Source of the DNA: Cupriavidus consociatus
Lineage (GTDB): Bacteria; Pseudomonadota; Gammaproteobacteria; Burkholderiales; Burkholderiaceae
Direction of reading: 5' to 3'
Length of the DNA: 64,000 bases
Assembly (NCBI RefSeq): GCF_017814975.1
Contig: NZ_JAGIQA010000006.1
Location: 186,001 to 250,000, forward strand
A program made the position numbers and the translations under genes. The notes beneath the pieces were generated by a model. It was given only the letters and a program-made list of their open reading frames with translations, did no database searches and had not been told where the DNA came from. Shown in pieces: positions 10,021-18,241 of this stretch. Position 1 is the stretch's first letter, and each line of letters opens with the position of its first letter.

Positions 10021-10431
10021 ATGAATGATCGAGACGCGAATTCCATGACCGCTGCAGCACTGGGTGACATGAGCGACCGGCAGGCTTCCACCCTTGACGA
10101 CGCGACGCCGGATACGCGCGCGCCCGAAGTTCCCACGCTGACCAAGGCCGAACTTGCCGAGATGCTGTTCGACCAGGTCGGCCTGAACAAGCGCGAATCC
10201 AAGGACATGGTCGAAGCCTTCTTCGACGTCATCCGCGAAGCGCTGGAGCAGGGCGACAGCGTCAAGCTGTCCGGCTTCGGCAATTTCCAGTTGCGCGACA
10301 AGCCGCAGCGTCCCGGCCGCAATCCCAAGACCGGTGAAGTGATTCCGATCACCGCGCGCCGGGTCGTGACGTTCCACGCCAGCCAGAAACTCAAGGGCCT
10401 GGTCGAAGAGCGCGCGGATATCGCCGGCTGA
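10021..10431 (+). CDS. ihfA: Integration host factor, alpha subunit, with N-terminal extension
   Basis: 136 residues. From about residue 40 onward it is a full HU/IHF fold ([35 protein letters not shown], and the DNA-intercalating arm [13 protein letters not shown]). IHF bends DNA at specific sites and supports recombination, replication and sigma54 transcription. E. coli IhfA has 99 residues; here the ATG at 10021 adds a polar N-terminal tail of about 38 residues. ATG 10045 and ATG 10069 are shorter alternatives, and none has a strong Shine-Dalgarno. The gene follows pheT by 89 bases, as in many proteobacteria. A GC-rich hairpin without a T run lies in the gap. Confidence 0.95.
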   Translation: MNDRDANSMTAAALGDMSDRQASTLDDATPDTRAPEVPTLTKAELAEMLFDQVGLNKRESKDMVEAFFDVIREALEQGDSVKLSGFGNFQLRDKPQRPGRNPKTGEVIPITARRVVTFHASQKLKGLVEERADIAG

Positions 10432-10563
10432 CGCTTTGCCGCGTTATCGCTTCACCCGAAAGGCGGATTGCTTCCGCAGGCCTGCATCGGTATCCTTCTG
10501 GGCGCGCAAAACCTGCGCGCCAACCTTATGGCCGGCATGGCCTGACGCTCGTCTACACACTGC

Positions 10564-10986
10564 ATGTCGGACAAATCCAGCGAACGCATCGCGTTGCCGC
10601 CGATCCCGGCCAAGCGCTACTTCACCATCGGTGAGGTGAGCGAGCTTTGCGCCGTCAAGCCGCATGTCCTGCGCTACTGGGAGCAGGAGTTCACGCAGCT
10701 CAAGCCGGTCAAGCGCCGCGGCAACCGCCGCTACTACCAGCACCATGAAGTGCTGCTGATCCGGCGCATCCGCGAGCTGCTGTACGAGCAGGGCTTCACC
10801 ATCAACGGCGCACGCAACCGGCTCGACGAAGGACGTCATCACACCGCCGCTGCGGCGGAAGCCGCTGACGAACGCCGCGAGGAAAGCCCGGCAGCCTTGT
10901 CGATCGATGTAGCCGGTCTGCGCAACGAACTGGTCGAGGTGCAGCACCTGCTCGCGCAGTTGCGCGAGATCGCTAAGCGCGGATAA
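10564..10986 (+). CDS. MerR-family transcriptional regulator
   Basis: 140 residues with an N-terminal winged helix-turn-helix of the MerR type (KRYFTIGEVSELCAVKPHVL, then RYWEQEF and RGNRRYYQHHEVLLIRRI) and a variable tail with a predicted dimerising helix at the end (LVEVQHLLAQLREI). No cysteine cluster for metal sensing is present, so this is the ihfA-linked MerR-like group found downstream of ihfA in many betaproteobacteria, whose ligand is not known. ATG 10564 follows ihfA by 132 bases with a weak ribosome-binding site. Confidence 0.9.
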   Translation: MSDKSSERIALPPIPAKRYFTIGEVSELCAVKPHVLRYWEQEFTQLKPVKRRGNRRYYQHHEVLLIRRIRELLYEQGFTINGARNRLDEGRHHTAAAAEAADERREESPAALSIDVAGLRNELVEVQHLLAQLREIAKRG

Positions 10987-11026
10987 TTTGTGCGCCCGGA
11001 GCTAGTCATACGGGAAATGCTTCTGA

Positions 11027-11032
11027 TATAAT
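11027..11032 (+). promoter_or_regulatory. -10 box of tRNA-Pro promoter
   Basis: A perfect TATAAT lies 10 bases before the tRNA. The matching -35 is poor (TAGTCA near 11003-11008), as is common for strong -10 tRNA promoters. Confidence 0.6.
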
Positions 11033-11042
11033 CTTCTTCTTT

Positions 11043-11119
<77 letters not shown>

Positions 11120-11127
11120 GTCAAATC

Positions 11128-11168
11128 AACGGGTTACAGATGCAAGTCTGTAACCCGTTTTGTTTTTC
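11128..11168 (+). terminator. Intrinsic terminator after tRNA-Pro
   Basis: A perfect 13-bp stem, AACGGGTTACAGA with TCTGTAACCCGTT, has a six-base loop and is followed by TTGTTTTT. After it, 11169-11591 holds no gene I can support. The doubled TTGTCCCCCAC at about 11184-11206 is discussed in the findings. Confidence 0.9.
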
Positions 11169-11591
11169 AGGTGTCGCGGCCGATTTGTCCCCCACGTTGT
11201 CCCCCACAGCGCGCCAAGCTGGCTGACGATGGGGGGCAGCGCATGTCCATCAGGTTCGTCAACGGCCTGATCGTTTCGGGGGCCAGCGATCAGCCAGCCC
11301 ATCTTCGGCGATTCGTTGACCAGCCGCTCGATGGCGAGGTCGCGCGTGCCGGCTTCGGCAAACCCATGCGGGTCGGAGCAGATCTGCCGGATGATATTCT
11401 GCTCGGACCGGCTCAATTGTATGAGGCGCTAAGGGCACAGCCGGGAATGCCGCCGGCCGCGGGCAGGCTCTAGTTCTCGAATACCCTTAGACGCGGATGG
11501 CTCGCACCAAGGGAGGTTTGCCCAGTGGATGCTTTGGGGTTTGCAGCCGCTCTTTGTCGCTTTAGGTCGTCACGCTGAACGGAGCATGGCT

Positions 11592-11879
11592 ATGCACGAT
11601 ACAGTCATCATTCTCGTCGGAACGATCTCGCTGGTGCTGGTCGGCCTGTGGGTGGCCTGGAAGGTCATCGTTTATCTCGATCGAGCGAGAACCCGCAGGC
11701 TGGAGAACGCAGATTACGTCACCATGTGCGTCCATGGCGAGAATGGCATGCGGTTTCGCGTACGGCGCCACGTCTCCGAACTGTCCAGTCCGGACGATGA
11801 CTATGATGTTCCGGCGTTCCTGCGCAAGGAGCCGCAGGCGCCGGATGACTCATTGTCAATTGCTCGCAAAGGACAGTGA
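11592..11879 (+). CDS. Small single-span membrane protein, unknown function
   Basis: 95 residues from ATG 11592, with GGAG at 11581-11584 seven bases upstream; an ATG at 11586 and a longer frame from 11529 are less likely. Residues 2-22 (HDTVIILVGTISLVLVGLW) form one hydrophobic span, followed by a basic stretch (RARTRR) and a soluble tail of about 60 residues ending in an acidic, proline-containing region. This suggests N-out/C-in topology. No family recognised. It stands alone between tRNA-Pro and the catabolic region. Confidence 0.55.
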   Translation: MHDTVIILVGTISLVLVGLWVAWKVIVYLDRARTRRLENADYVTMCVHGENGMRFRVRRHVSELSSPDDDYDVPAFLRKEPQAPDDSLSIARKGQ

Positions 11880-12398
11880 CGGCGTTGCTCGCCTGCCGGC
11901 AGCAGCAGGCCATGGCGTGTTGTTGCTGGCGGTGAAGGCACGATAGGGCTTCACGTAGGCAGCCAATCCAAACGGGCTTTATCGTCGACGTTACTGGCAC
12001 GATGCGGCAGCGTCAGCCGCTGGCAGGCATCGCTGCACGTATTAGCCGAGCGCCGTCGCGGTGGACCGCGCGAGCGAAAAAGTAGTGCCTGGTTGATTGG
12101 CTGGCTCCTTGGGATGGCAAGCCAGGCAGTCGTTCGCTGGCACGGAATTGCTCAATGCGCCGGCAAGGCGGCGCTATCCGGCGGTGTTCAGTGGTTCGGC
12201 TCGAATCTTTTTTTGGTTCATCGCCGATTTCAGGGGCGAGTCGATGTCCGACGGCCGAGTTCGGCCAGTTCCAGCCACATGTCCATCGCCTTGCCCCGTC
12301 ATTCGAACGTCGGCTCCAATCTCAAAAACGGACTTCTGCTGGCGGTCGGTACATTTAGTTCCCCGTCCGCCACAGCCATTTGAAACAATCGAGGCCGC
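11880..12398. other. 519 bases without a supported gene
   Basis: Several short frames are open on both strands, but none has a ribosome-binding site and a recognisable protein together. No long repeat or terminator stands out. It may hold decayed sequence at the edge of the accessory region. Confidence 0.4.
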
Positions 12399-13370
12399 CT
12401 AGTCCGGAACATAGCCGATCTCCTTCAGCTTCTGGGCATGGCGCCGGGACGACTCGCTCAACTGAGCCGCCAGTTCTTCCATGGGCACGCCTAGCGGGGG
12501 CTCCATCCCGATCTCCGCAATCTTCTTGCGGAATGCAGGCGACTGCACGATGGCCATGGCCGACTTGCGTAGCTGGGCGCTGACATCGGGCGACGTGCCG
12601 GAGGCAATCCATAGTCCGATCCATACGACTTGCGTCAACTTCGGATAGCCCAGCTCCGCGACGGTAGGAACGCTCGGAAGGCTGGAAAGACGCTGAGGCG
12701 CCGTGGTTGCAAGGGCCTTCAACCGGTTGGACTTCACGAATGGCAGCGATGTGGCCGGACCGTCGAACATGAACTGCACATGGCCACCCATGATGTCAGT
12801 CAACGCCGGCGGAGATCCCTTGTACGCGACATGCACCATATCGAGCCCGGCAATCCTGTTCAGTTCTACGCCGAGGATATGGGACTGGGTCCCGAGCCCA
12901 AATGATGCGTATTGCGTCTTGCCCCGATTCTGTCTGGCATAGCTAAGCGCTTCCTGGAAAGTGCTCACAGGCACGCTGTTGCCGGCCACGAACACCAGCC
13001 CGCTTCGCGCCAGGTCGGTCACCGGCGTCAACGCTTTCAGCGGGTCGACTGACATCTTGATGATATGGGGAGCTTCTGACGCGAAAGCGTTGGTTCCGAT
13101 CAGCAGCGTCGATCCGTTCTTCGGCGATTTCAGGAGCTCGCGAATTGCAACGACGCCGCTGCCGCCCGGCAGATTCTCCACGACAGGCACCGCGTTGGGA
13201 ATGACGGACGGCATTGAACCAGCAAACACCCTGGCGATGGTGTCCACCGTCCCCCCGGCTGGGCCGGTAACAATGATCCGGATCGGCCCCGAATCGGCGG
13301 GCGCCGCATGCACATAGCCAGACGTAAGGAGCATACCGGCTGCCAGACCGAGCGATCTCCAGATGGACAT
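12399..13370 (-). CDS. Bug-type tripartite tricarboxylate transporter substrate-binding protein
   Basis: 323 residues from ATG at 13370 with TTGGAGAC just upstream. A signal peptide (hydrophobic to about residue 22, ending YVHA-APA) precedes a TctC/Bug periplasmic fold with the family signatures IRIIVTGPAGGTVDTIAR, VVENLPGGSGVVAI and VHVAYKGSPPALTDIMGG. Bug proteins capture carboxylates for TctAB permeases, but no tctA/tctB is nearby, as is usual for orphan Bug genes in Burkholderiaceae. It is the last gene of the leftward operon (77 bases after BKACE1), so its ligand is plausibly the operon's carboxylate substrate. Confidence 0.9.
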   Translation of the reverse strand: MSIWRSLGLAAGMLLTSGYVHAAPADSGPIRIIVTGPAGGTVDTIARVFAGSMPSVIPNAVPVVENLPGGSGVVAIRELLKSPKNGSTLLIGTNAFASEAPHIIKMSVDPLKALTPVTDLARSGLVFVAGNSVPVSTFQEALSYARQNRGKTQYASFGLGTQSHILGVELNRIAGLDMVHVAYKGSPPALTDIMGGHVQFMFDGPATSLPFVKSNRLKALATTAPQRLSSLPSVPTVAELGYPKLTQVVWIGLWIASGTSPDVSAQLRKSAMAIVQSPAFRKKIAEIGMEPPLGVPMEELAAQLSESSRRHAQKLKEIGYVPD

Positions 13371-13447
13371 TCTTGTCTCCAATCGTGATTGCTGGAACCC
13401 GCTGGTTCGATGCGCGAGCGGGCCCGGTTTTGATCAGTGGTCGCGCC

Positions 13448-14500
13448 TCAGGCCGTCCAGGACGGCTGACCGGTCCGGCCCTCTTTGCGGTTGGGCAGGT
13501 AGCCCACCTTCCTGAGCGTCTCGTCCGTGGTCTCGTACTGCTCGCCGATACGATAGATGCGACGGGCCTCGTCAGCGGTCGCCACTTCCCGGTACAGGCT
13601 GCGGGACATGTTCACCAGGCGCTCCACTTGCTGCACGGACGTCATACGCTCTCCCTTGCGGCCCCAAAGCGTGTCTTCGATGCCGCAGCGCGCATGGAAG
13701 CCCATTGCGATCGCCATTGTGGTCAGCGGATGGACGTAGCGCATAAAGGACTCCACGGTGAAGACCGCGTTATCGGGCAAGCGGTTGGCCATTTCCAGCA
13801 GGTTGCGCGGATTCGGTCCTTCGGAGCCCCCGCCGAGCTGTACCCAGTTCACCAGCAGCGGCCCTTTGTAGATGCCTCGGCGAATCAGCCGCTCGATGGA
13901 TTCCATCTTGGCGATCTGGCCGACCATGAAATGCGGCTGGATGCCGGCGGCTTGCAGGCGCTTGAGATGCTCTTCCACAAACACGGGCCCGGCCTCGTAG
14001 GACATGTTGCGGTACGCCTCGTACATCGCCGGCTCGGCCATGGACGTCCCCGCGTATTCCTCCGGCGGATGCATCTCGGTGACGTTCATCGTGGCGCTGT
14101 TGACCACGATCGTCACCTGGTCCGGCTTGGGGCTAAGTTCAGCCAGCATGTGGCGCGTATCGTCGCTCAGCCATTTGGCAGCCGCCCCGTCGTTCTCTGG
14201 CGCAAAGGAAATGGAGCCGCCCACCTGCAGAATCATCTTCGGTACGGCTTCGCGCAGGCGTGCAAGCAGTTCGTTGAACATGGACAGCCGCTTGCTGCCT
14301 TTGCCATCGGCCTCGCGCACATGCACGTGCAGCACCGTGGCGCCGGCGTTATAGCAATCGACCGCTTTCTGGACCTGTTCATCCATACTCACAGCGATAT
14401 CGTCCGAGTCGCTGGGCAGCCACTGCGGGCCGTAGGGTGCCACCTGGATGACCAGGGGTTCCTGGTTCTCGGGCAACAGGGAATCATCAAGGAATTGCAC
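13448..14500 (-). CDS. Beta-keto acid cleavage enzyme (BKACE, DUF849), copy 1
   Basis: 350 residues from GTG at 14500, with GGAGAC at 14504-14509; the same spacing and sequence precede the paralogue at 19446, which fixes this start. A TIM-barrel BKACE: the zinc-binding HVHVRE motif (His58, His60), QVGGSISF, and the C-terminal GFHARCGIEDTLWGRKGERM. These enzymes use acetyl-CoA and a beta-keto acid to give acetoacetate and a new acyl-CoA; the founding member is 3-keto-5-aminohexanoate cleavage enzyme, and another acts on dehydrocarnitine. Roughly 65-70% identical by eye to BKACE2. Fourth gene of the leftward operon. The substrate is not predictable from sequence alone. Confidence 0.9.
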   Translation of the reverse strand: MQFLDDSLLPENQEPLVIQVAPYGPQWLPSDSDDIAVSMDEQVQKAVDCYNAGATVLHVHVREADGKGSKRLSMFNELLARLREAVPKMILQVGGSISFAPENDGAAAKWLSDDTRHMLAELSPKPDQVTIVVNSATMNVTEMHPPEEYAGTSMAEPAMYEAYRNMSYEAGPVFVEEHLKRLQAAGIQPHFMVGQIAKMESIERLIRRGIYKGPLLVNWVQLGGGSEGPNPRNLLEMANRLPDNAVFTVESFMRYVHPLTTMAIAMGFHARCGIEDTLWGRKGERMTSVQQVERLVNMSRSLYREVATADEARRIYRIGEQYETTDETLRKVGYLPNRKEGRTGQPSWTA

Positions 14501-14567
14501 GGTTGTCTCCTTGGTTGGAATCTGGATTGAAATGGATGCTGCAACGGGGATCGATGGCCCCAATCGG

Positions 14568-15116
14568 TCAGATCAGTTCGCGGATCAGGTCGCGCGCCAG
14601 CGGCCATTCGCCATAGCCGGCGGCAGGATTGAGGTGGCCGACTTCACCAAGCTCGGCGAGGCGGCTGCCCCAGTCGTTAGCCATTTCTGCCACCCGCGCG
14701 AAGCTGGCCAGCGGATCATTGCGGCTCGCCGCCACGATGCTCGGGAACGGCAGCGCAACGCGGGGAATCGGCAGCCAGCCATTCCGCTCGAGTTCGTCGC
14801 GTGGTGTATGCCCGGCCGGCAACGGGGTTTCCATGTCGGGCGGCGTTGCGAGCAAGGCGCCGTGAATCTGCCGGTCGCACTGCCTTGCCCAGTGCACGGT
14901 CGTCATGACACCGGCGCTATGGGCGACCAGGATCACGGGGCCGCTGATGCGGGCCAGTACCGCATCCAGCGCCGCCACGCGCGCCGCGCAGCTCAGCCTG
15001 TCCCGTTCAAGCGGTGGCACGGAGACGGCGTTGGGCAATTGCGCTTCCAGCAGTGTCTGCCAGTGTTCGGCCACGTGATCGCGCAGGCCGGGGACGATCA
15101 GAATCGTAGGGTTCAT
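14568..15116 (-). CDS. RBBP9/YdeN-family serine alpha/beta-hydrolase
   Basis: 182 residues from ATG at 15116. The small alpha/beta-hydrolase fold has the nucleophile in VAHSAGV (Ser67), an Asp in SRNDPL and the His in GHLNPAAG, matching the RBBP9/YdeN family (PF06821). The opening ILIVPGLRDHVAEHWQ is typical. The reaction in this family is mostly unknown (esterase or thioesterase-like). It lies 39 bases after tauD1 and 67 before BKACE1. It has no counterpart in the second gene set. A longer frame starting GTG at 15146 is possible, but the family start is at 15116. Confidence 0.85.
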   Translation of the reverse strand: MNPTILIVPGLRDHVAEHWQTLLEAQLPNAVSVPPLERDRLSCAARVAALDAVLARISGPVILVAHSAGVMTTVHWARQCDRQIHGALLATPPDMETPLPAGHTPRDELERNGWLPIPRVALPFPSIVAASRNDPLASFARVAEMANDWGSRLAELGEVGHLNPAAGYGEWPLARDLIRELI

Positions 15117-15155
15117 TTCAGGGCATGCCTTGGTTTGGTGGATCACTGTCCCGAC

Positions 15156-16004
15156 TCAGAACGGCTTGCTGCCGATGATTCCGGCTCGCTCCATCTTGCG
15201 ATGGCAGGGCGGGTAGTCCATGACGGCGTAGTGCTGTGTGGCACTGTTGTCCCAGATCGCCACGCTGTTGGGTTGCCAGCGCCAGCGCACCTGGTACTCG
15301 GGGACGTATGCCTGGCTGATCAGGTACCGGAGCAGCTCGCCGGCTCCCGGGTTGGCATCCTGGCCATAGCGGACATGCGCCGCGGTGTGGAAGTTGGTGA
15401 AGTGCGTAGTGAATACATTGACGTACAGGAGCTTTTCGCCGGTCTCCGGGTGCGTCCGGACCACCGGGTGCTCGGCGTCGGGGTATTGCGCCTTGAGGGC
15501 AAGCCGCTTCTCCATCGGCATGGCCGCGCCGAAGGTGGCCTCGATGCTGTGACGGGCACGCAGGTCAGCGATCTGCGTCTTGACCCGGTCCGGCAGTTTT
15601 TCATAGGCGAGGACCATGTTCGCCCACATGGTGTCGCCGCCGAGTGGCGGGCATTCCACGCATCGCAGCACGGCGCCAAATGGCGGCGCTTCACGCCACG
15701 TGGCATCCGAATGCCAGGCGTTCTCATAGCGGTCAGGCGGCTGGTCGGGCTTCTTGTAGATGCGGACGAGGCCGGGGTTTTCCGGGTCCGAGCCCGCGAC
15801 CGGATGATCCTCCAGTTCGCCGAAGCGGCGTGCGAACGCGGCATGCTCGGCGCGAGTGAAATCCTGCCCACGGAGAAACAGCACACGGTGCCTGAGCAAG
15901 GCCTTGCGGAGTTCCGCAAACAGAGCGTCGTCGTGAATGGCATCGGCCAGCTTGACACCGGTGATTTCGGCGCCCAGCGCATGAGTCAGTTGCTCGATTC
16001 GCAT
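15156..16004 (-). CDS. TauD/TfdA-family 2-oxoglutarate/Fe(II) dioxygenase, copy 1
   Basis: 282 residues. The iron facial triad is visible: HxD in WHSDATW (His98, Asp100) and the distal His in SATQHYAVMDY (His258), followed by the 2-oxoglutarate-binding arginine in HRKMERAGI. The family couples 2-oxoglutarate decarboxylation to hydroxylation of small carboxylates, sulfonates or ethers. About 85% identical by eye to copy 2 at 25482, much closer than the other paralogue pairs. Second gene of the leftward operon, 58 bases after qor1. No clear Shine-Dalgarno is seen at this start. The substrate is unknown; it is probably the compound taken up by Bug1 or the MFS permease. Confidence 0.9.
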   Translation of the reverse strand: MRIEQLTHALGAEITGVKLADAIHDDALFAELRKALLRHRVLFLRGQDFTRAEHAAFARRFGELEDHPVAGSDPENPGLVRIYKKPDQPPDRYENAWHSDATWREAPPFGAVLRCVECPPLGGDTMWANMVLAYEKLPDRVKTQIADLRARHSIEATFGAAMPMEKRLALKAQYPDAEHPVVRTHPETGEKLLYVNVFTTHFTNFHTAAHVRYGQDANPGAGELLRYLISQAYVPEYQVRWRWQPNSVAIWDNSATQHYAVMDYPPCHRKMERAGIIGSKPF

Positions 16005-16062
16005 GGTGCAATAGGGAGAAGAAGTTCGGTCGATGCGGAGGTTCCAGTGCTATGCGCGCTGT

Positions 16063-17034
16063 TCAAGGCACCAGCACGGTGGCGCCAGTCGTCTGCCGCG
16101 ATTCCAGCGCGCGATGGGCGTCGGCGGCGTCGCGCAGCGCGTAGGTCTGTTTCGGTTCGCTCGAGATCTTTCCGGCCAGCACGAGATCGAACAGTTCCGT
16201 AGCCATCGACAGCATGTGCGAGCGCGGCGTTGCGTAGTGCGCCATCGCCGGGCGCGTGACCCAGATGGAGCCCTTCAGCGCGAGGGTCAGCGCATCGAAC
16301 GACACCGGGCCCGAACTGCTCCCATTGCTGACCAAGGTGCCGCGCACCTGAAGGCTGTCCAGCGACGCCTGCAGCGTGTCCTTGCCGACGGAATCGAACA
16401 CCACTGGCACGCCCTTGCCGTCGGTAAGTTCGCGCACGCGCTCGGCGATGTTTTCGCGAGACGTGACGATCGTGTGCGTACAGCCGTTCGCCCTGGCGAT
16501 CTCGGCTTTCTCGTCGCTGCTGACGGTGCCGATCATCGTCACACCCAAGGCGCGCGCCCATTGGCAGGCAATCAGACCTACACCGCCCGCCGCGGCGTGG
16601 TAGAGAATCGTCTCCCCACCCTTGAGCGGGTAGACCTGGCGGAACAGGTACTGGGCGGTCATTCCCTTCATGATCAGCGTTGACGCCGTACGATCGGAGA
16701 CGCCATCGGGCAGGGGAATCAGGACGTTCGCAGGCATCACGCGAACATCTGAATAGGCGCCCTGGGGTCCCATCAGGTAGCCGACGCGGTCACCCGCGCG
16801 AACATCAGTCACGCCGGGGCCGACCGCCTCGACGACCCCCACGGCATCCGAGCCCAGGCCACTCGGCAGGGCCAGTGGGTAGTAGCCAGTGCGGTGATAG
16901 ACGTCGATAAAGTTGACGGCGATATAGCTATGTCGCACGCGCGCTTGGCCTGGTCCCGGCTCGCCGACGTCCACGTCTTCGAGCTTCAGGACTTCCGGGC
17001 CCCCGGTTTCGTACAAGCGGATTGCCTGTGGCAT
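16063..17034 (-). CDS. Zinc-independent quinone oxidoreductase-type MDR enzyme, copy 1
   Basis: 323 residues from ATG at 17034 with GGGAGA upstream. Medium-chain dehydrogenase/reductase: GroES-like N-terminal half (GPGQARVRHSYIAVNFIDVY, PSGLGSDAVGVVEAVG) and a Rossmann NADPH-binding half with AAAGGVGLIACQWA. The structural and catalytic zinc cysteines are missing, placing it with Qor/crotonyl-type reductases acting on quinones or enones. First gene of the leftward operon; its promoter carries the shared AraC-type operator. About 55% identical by eye to copy 2 at 24485. Confidence 0.9.
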   Translation of the reverse strand: MPQAIRLYETGGPEVLKLEDVDVGEPGPGQARVRHSYIAVNFIDVYHRTGYYPLALPSGLGSDAVGVVEAVGPGVTDVRAGDRVGYLMGPQGAYSDVRVMPANVLIPLPDGVSDRTASTLIMKGMTAQYLFRQVYPLKGGETILYHAAAGGVGLIACQWARALGVTMIGTVSSDEKAEIARANGCTHTIVTSRENIAERVRELTDGKGVPVVFDSVGKDTLQASLDSLQVRGTLVSNGSSSGPVSFDALTLALKGSIWVTRPAMAHYATPRSHMLSMATELFDLVLAGKISSEPKQTYALRDAADAHRALESRQTTGATVLVP

Positions 17035-17088
17035 CTAGTTCTCCCAATTAGCGCTGGCTGTCTGCAGCACGCGGTGAAGTTGTTGGCT

Positions 17089-17152
17089 ACTATATGGCGG
17101 CAGCGCGAATTGCCTTTTAGTTTTCGCGCCATGTTTTTAATAATTGGCGCCA
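17089..17152 (-). promoter_or_regulatory. AraC-type operator and promoter 1 (leftward operon)
   Basis: On the minus strand two half-sites, TGGCGCC (17152-17146) and TGGCGCG (17131-17125), are exactly 21 bp apart, each followed by an A-rich stretch (AAAACTAAAAG after the second). A -10 box TATAGT occupies 17094-17089, exactly 37 bp from the start of the second half-site. The same pattern and spacing occur at 19308-19371 and 24306-24369. A 21-bp direct repeat ending where the -35 would be is the class II layout used by AraC-type activators. It lies between qor1 and the divergent araC1. Confidence 0.8.
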
Positions 17153-17172
17153 GTGCGCGTAAACACCGAGGC

Positions 17173-18237
17173 ATGCCAGTGACCATCACTCGCCAGAGAA
17201 ACCAAGTGTCGGAAAACAGTCCTGATGCGCGAGCCGCTGCGCTCACCAGCTACCCGCAGGTAGCCCTGCGGCTCGGCCTGAACCCTCACGAGTTCATGCG
17301 CCGATTCGGCCTTGACCCGGCCACCCTGATGAACCGGGAACAGCGCATTCCGTTTGCGTCGCTGTGTCACCTGCTCGAAGCGACCGCTGCGGAATCATCG
17401 ACGCCTTCCGTGGGCATCCAGATGGCCGAAGCGCGCACGGCGTTCGACTTTGGCGTCATCGGCGTGCTGCTCGCGCACAAGCGGACGTTGCGGGAAGTAT
17501 TGAATGCGATGATGCATTACCGTCACCTGCTCAATGACGCCCTCGGACTTTACGTCGAGACCACCGGTTCGCAGGTGATTGTTCGTGAGGAAAATCTCTG
17601 TGATATCGGCGTCTGGCCGCGGCAGACAATGGAGCTTGCAGTCGGCGTCCTGGTGCGTACCTGTGGCGCGGTGCTGGGACCGGACTGGCGTCCCGCCAGC
17701 ATACATTTCACGCATGCCGCCCCGGCGGACCTCCGGGTCCACAGCCGGATCTTCGGCTGCCCGCTGGTGTTCGAGAGCGAGTTCAACGGCTTCGTCTGCC
17801 TTGCGAGCGATTTGGACCGGCTGAACCCGATGGCGGATCCCGAACTGGTGCGCTACGCGGAGGGACTCGCCGAGTCCGCCAGCGCCGGCGGCCGGCAGAC
17901 CATCAGCGCCGAGGTCCGCAACGCGATCTACCTGTTGCTCCCGGTCGAGCAGGCCACGACCGAGCACGTGGCGCGTCACCTGCACCTGAGCGTGCGATCC
18001 CTTCAGCGCCATCTCGAAGACGCGGAGACCACGTTTTCAAACCTGCTCGATGAAGTACGGCAGGAGCTTGCCGTCCGTTATATGAGCAACGAGCGCTACC
18101 CGATCGGGCGGGTAGCCTCGCTGCTCGGTTACACACAGCAGGCGTCCTTTACCCAATGGTTTTCCCGGCGCTTCGGCATGGCGCCGCGCACCTGGCGCGC
18201 CACACGGCCATCCCACCCGAACACGCGCGCCAAATGA
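17173..18237 (+). CDS. AraC-family transcriptional regulator 1
   Basis: 354 residues from ATG 17173; GTG 17179 has better spacing to GAGG at 17168-17171 and is an alternative. The N-terminal half is the AraC arabinose-binding-like domain 2 (PF12625 type; FDFGVIGVLLAHKRTLREVL, FTHAAPADLRVHSRIFGCPL). The C-terminal double helix-turn-helix covers about residues 250-345 (HLSVRSLQRHLEDAETTFSN, RVASLLGYTQQASFTQWFSR). It diverges from qor1 across the operator and converges with araC2, whose stop is four bases away. It is the natural candidate activator of the leftward operon. Roughly 60% identical by eye to AraC2. Confidence 0.93.
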   Translation: MPVTITRQRNQVSENSPDARAAALTSYPQVALRLGLNPHEFMRRFGLDPATLMNREQRIPFASLCHLLEATAAESSTPSVGIQMAEARTAFDFGVIGVLLAHKRTLREVLNAMMHYRHLLNDALGLYVETTGSQVIVREENLCDIGVWPRQTMELAVGVLVRTCGAVLGPDWRPASIHFTHAAPADLRVHSRIFGCPLVFESEFNGFVCLASDLDRLNPMADPELVRYAEGLAESASAGGRQTISAEVRNAIYLLLPVEQATTEHVARHLHLSVRSLQRHLEDAETTFSNLLDEVRQELAVRYMSNERYPIGRVASLLGYTQQASFTQWFSRRFGMAPRTWRATRPSHPNTRAK

Positions 18238-18241
18238 CCCG

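Noticed and set aside
11126..11416. 96-codon minus-strand frame after tRNA-Pro
   Set aside because: It runs through the tRNA-Pro terminator and lacks a ribosome-binding site; no family recognised.
12093..12402. Overlapping plus-strand frames in the gap before Bug1
   Set aside because: No ribosome-binding site or recognised domain; all three frames are partly open, as expected for high-GC non-coding DNA.
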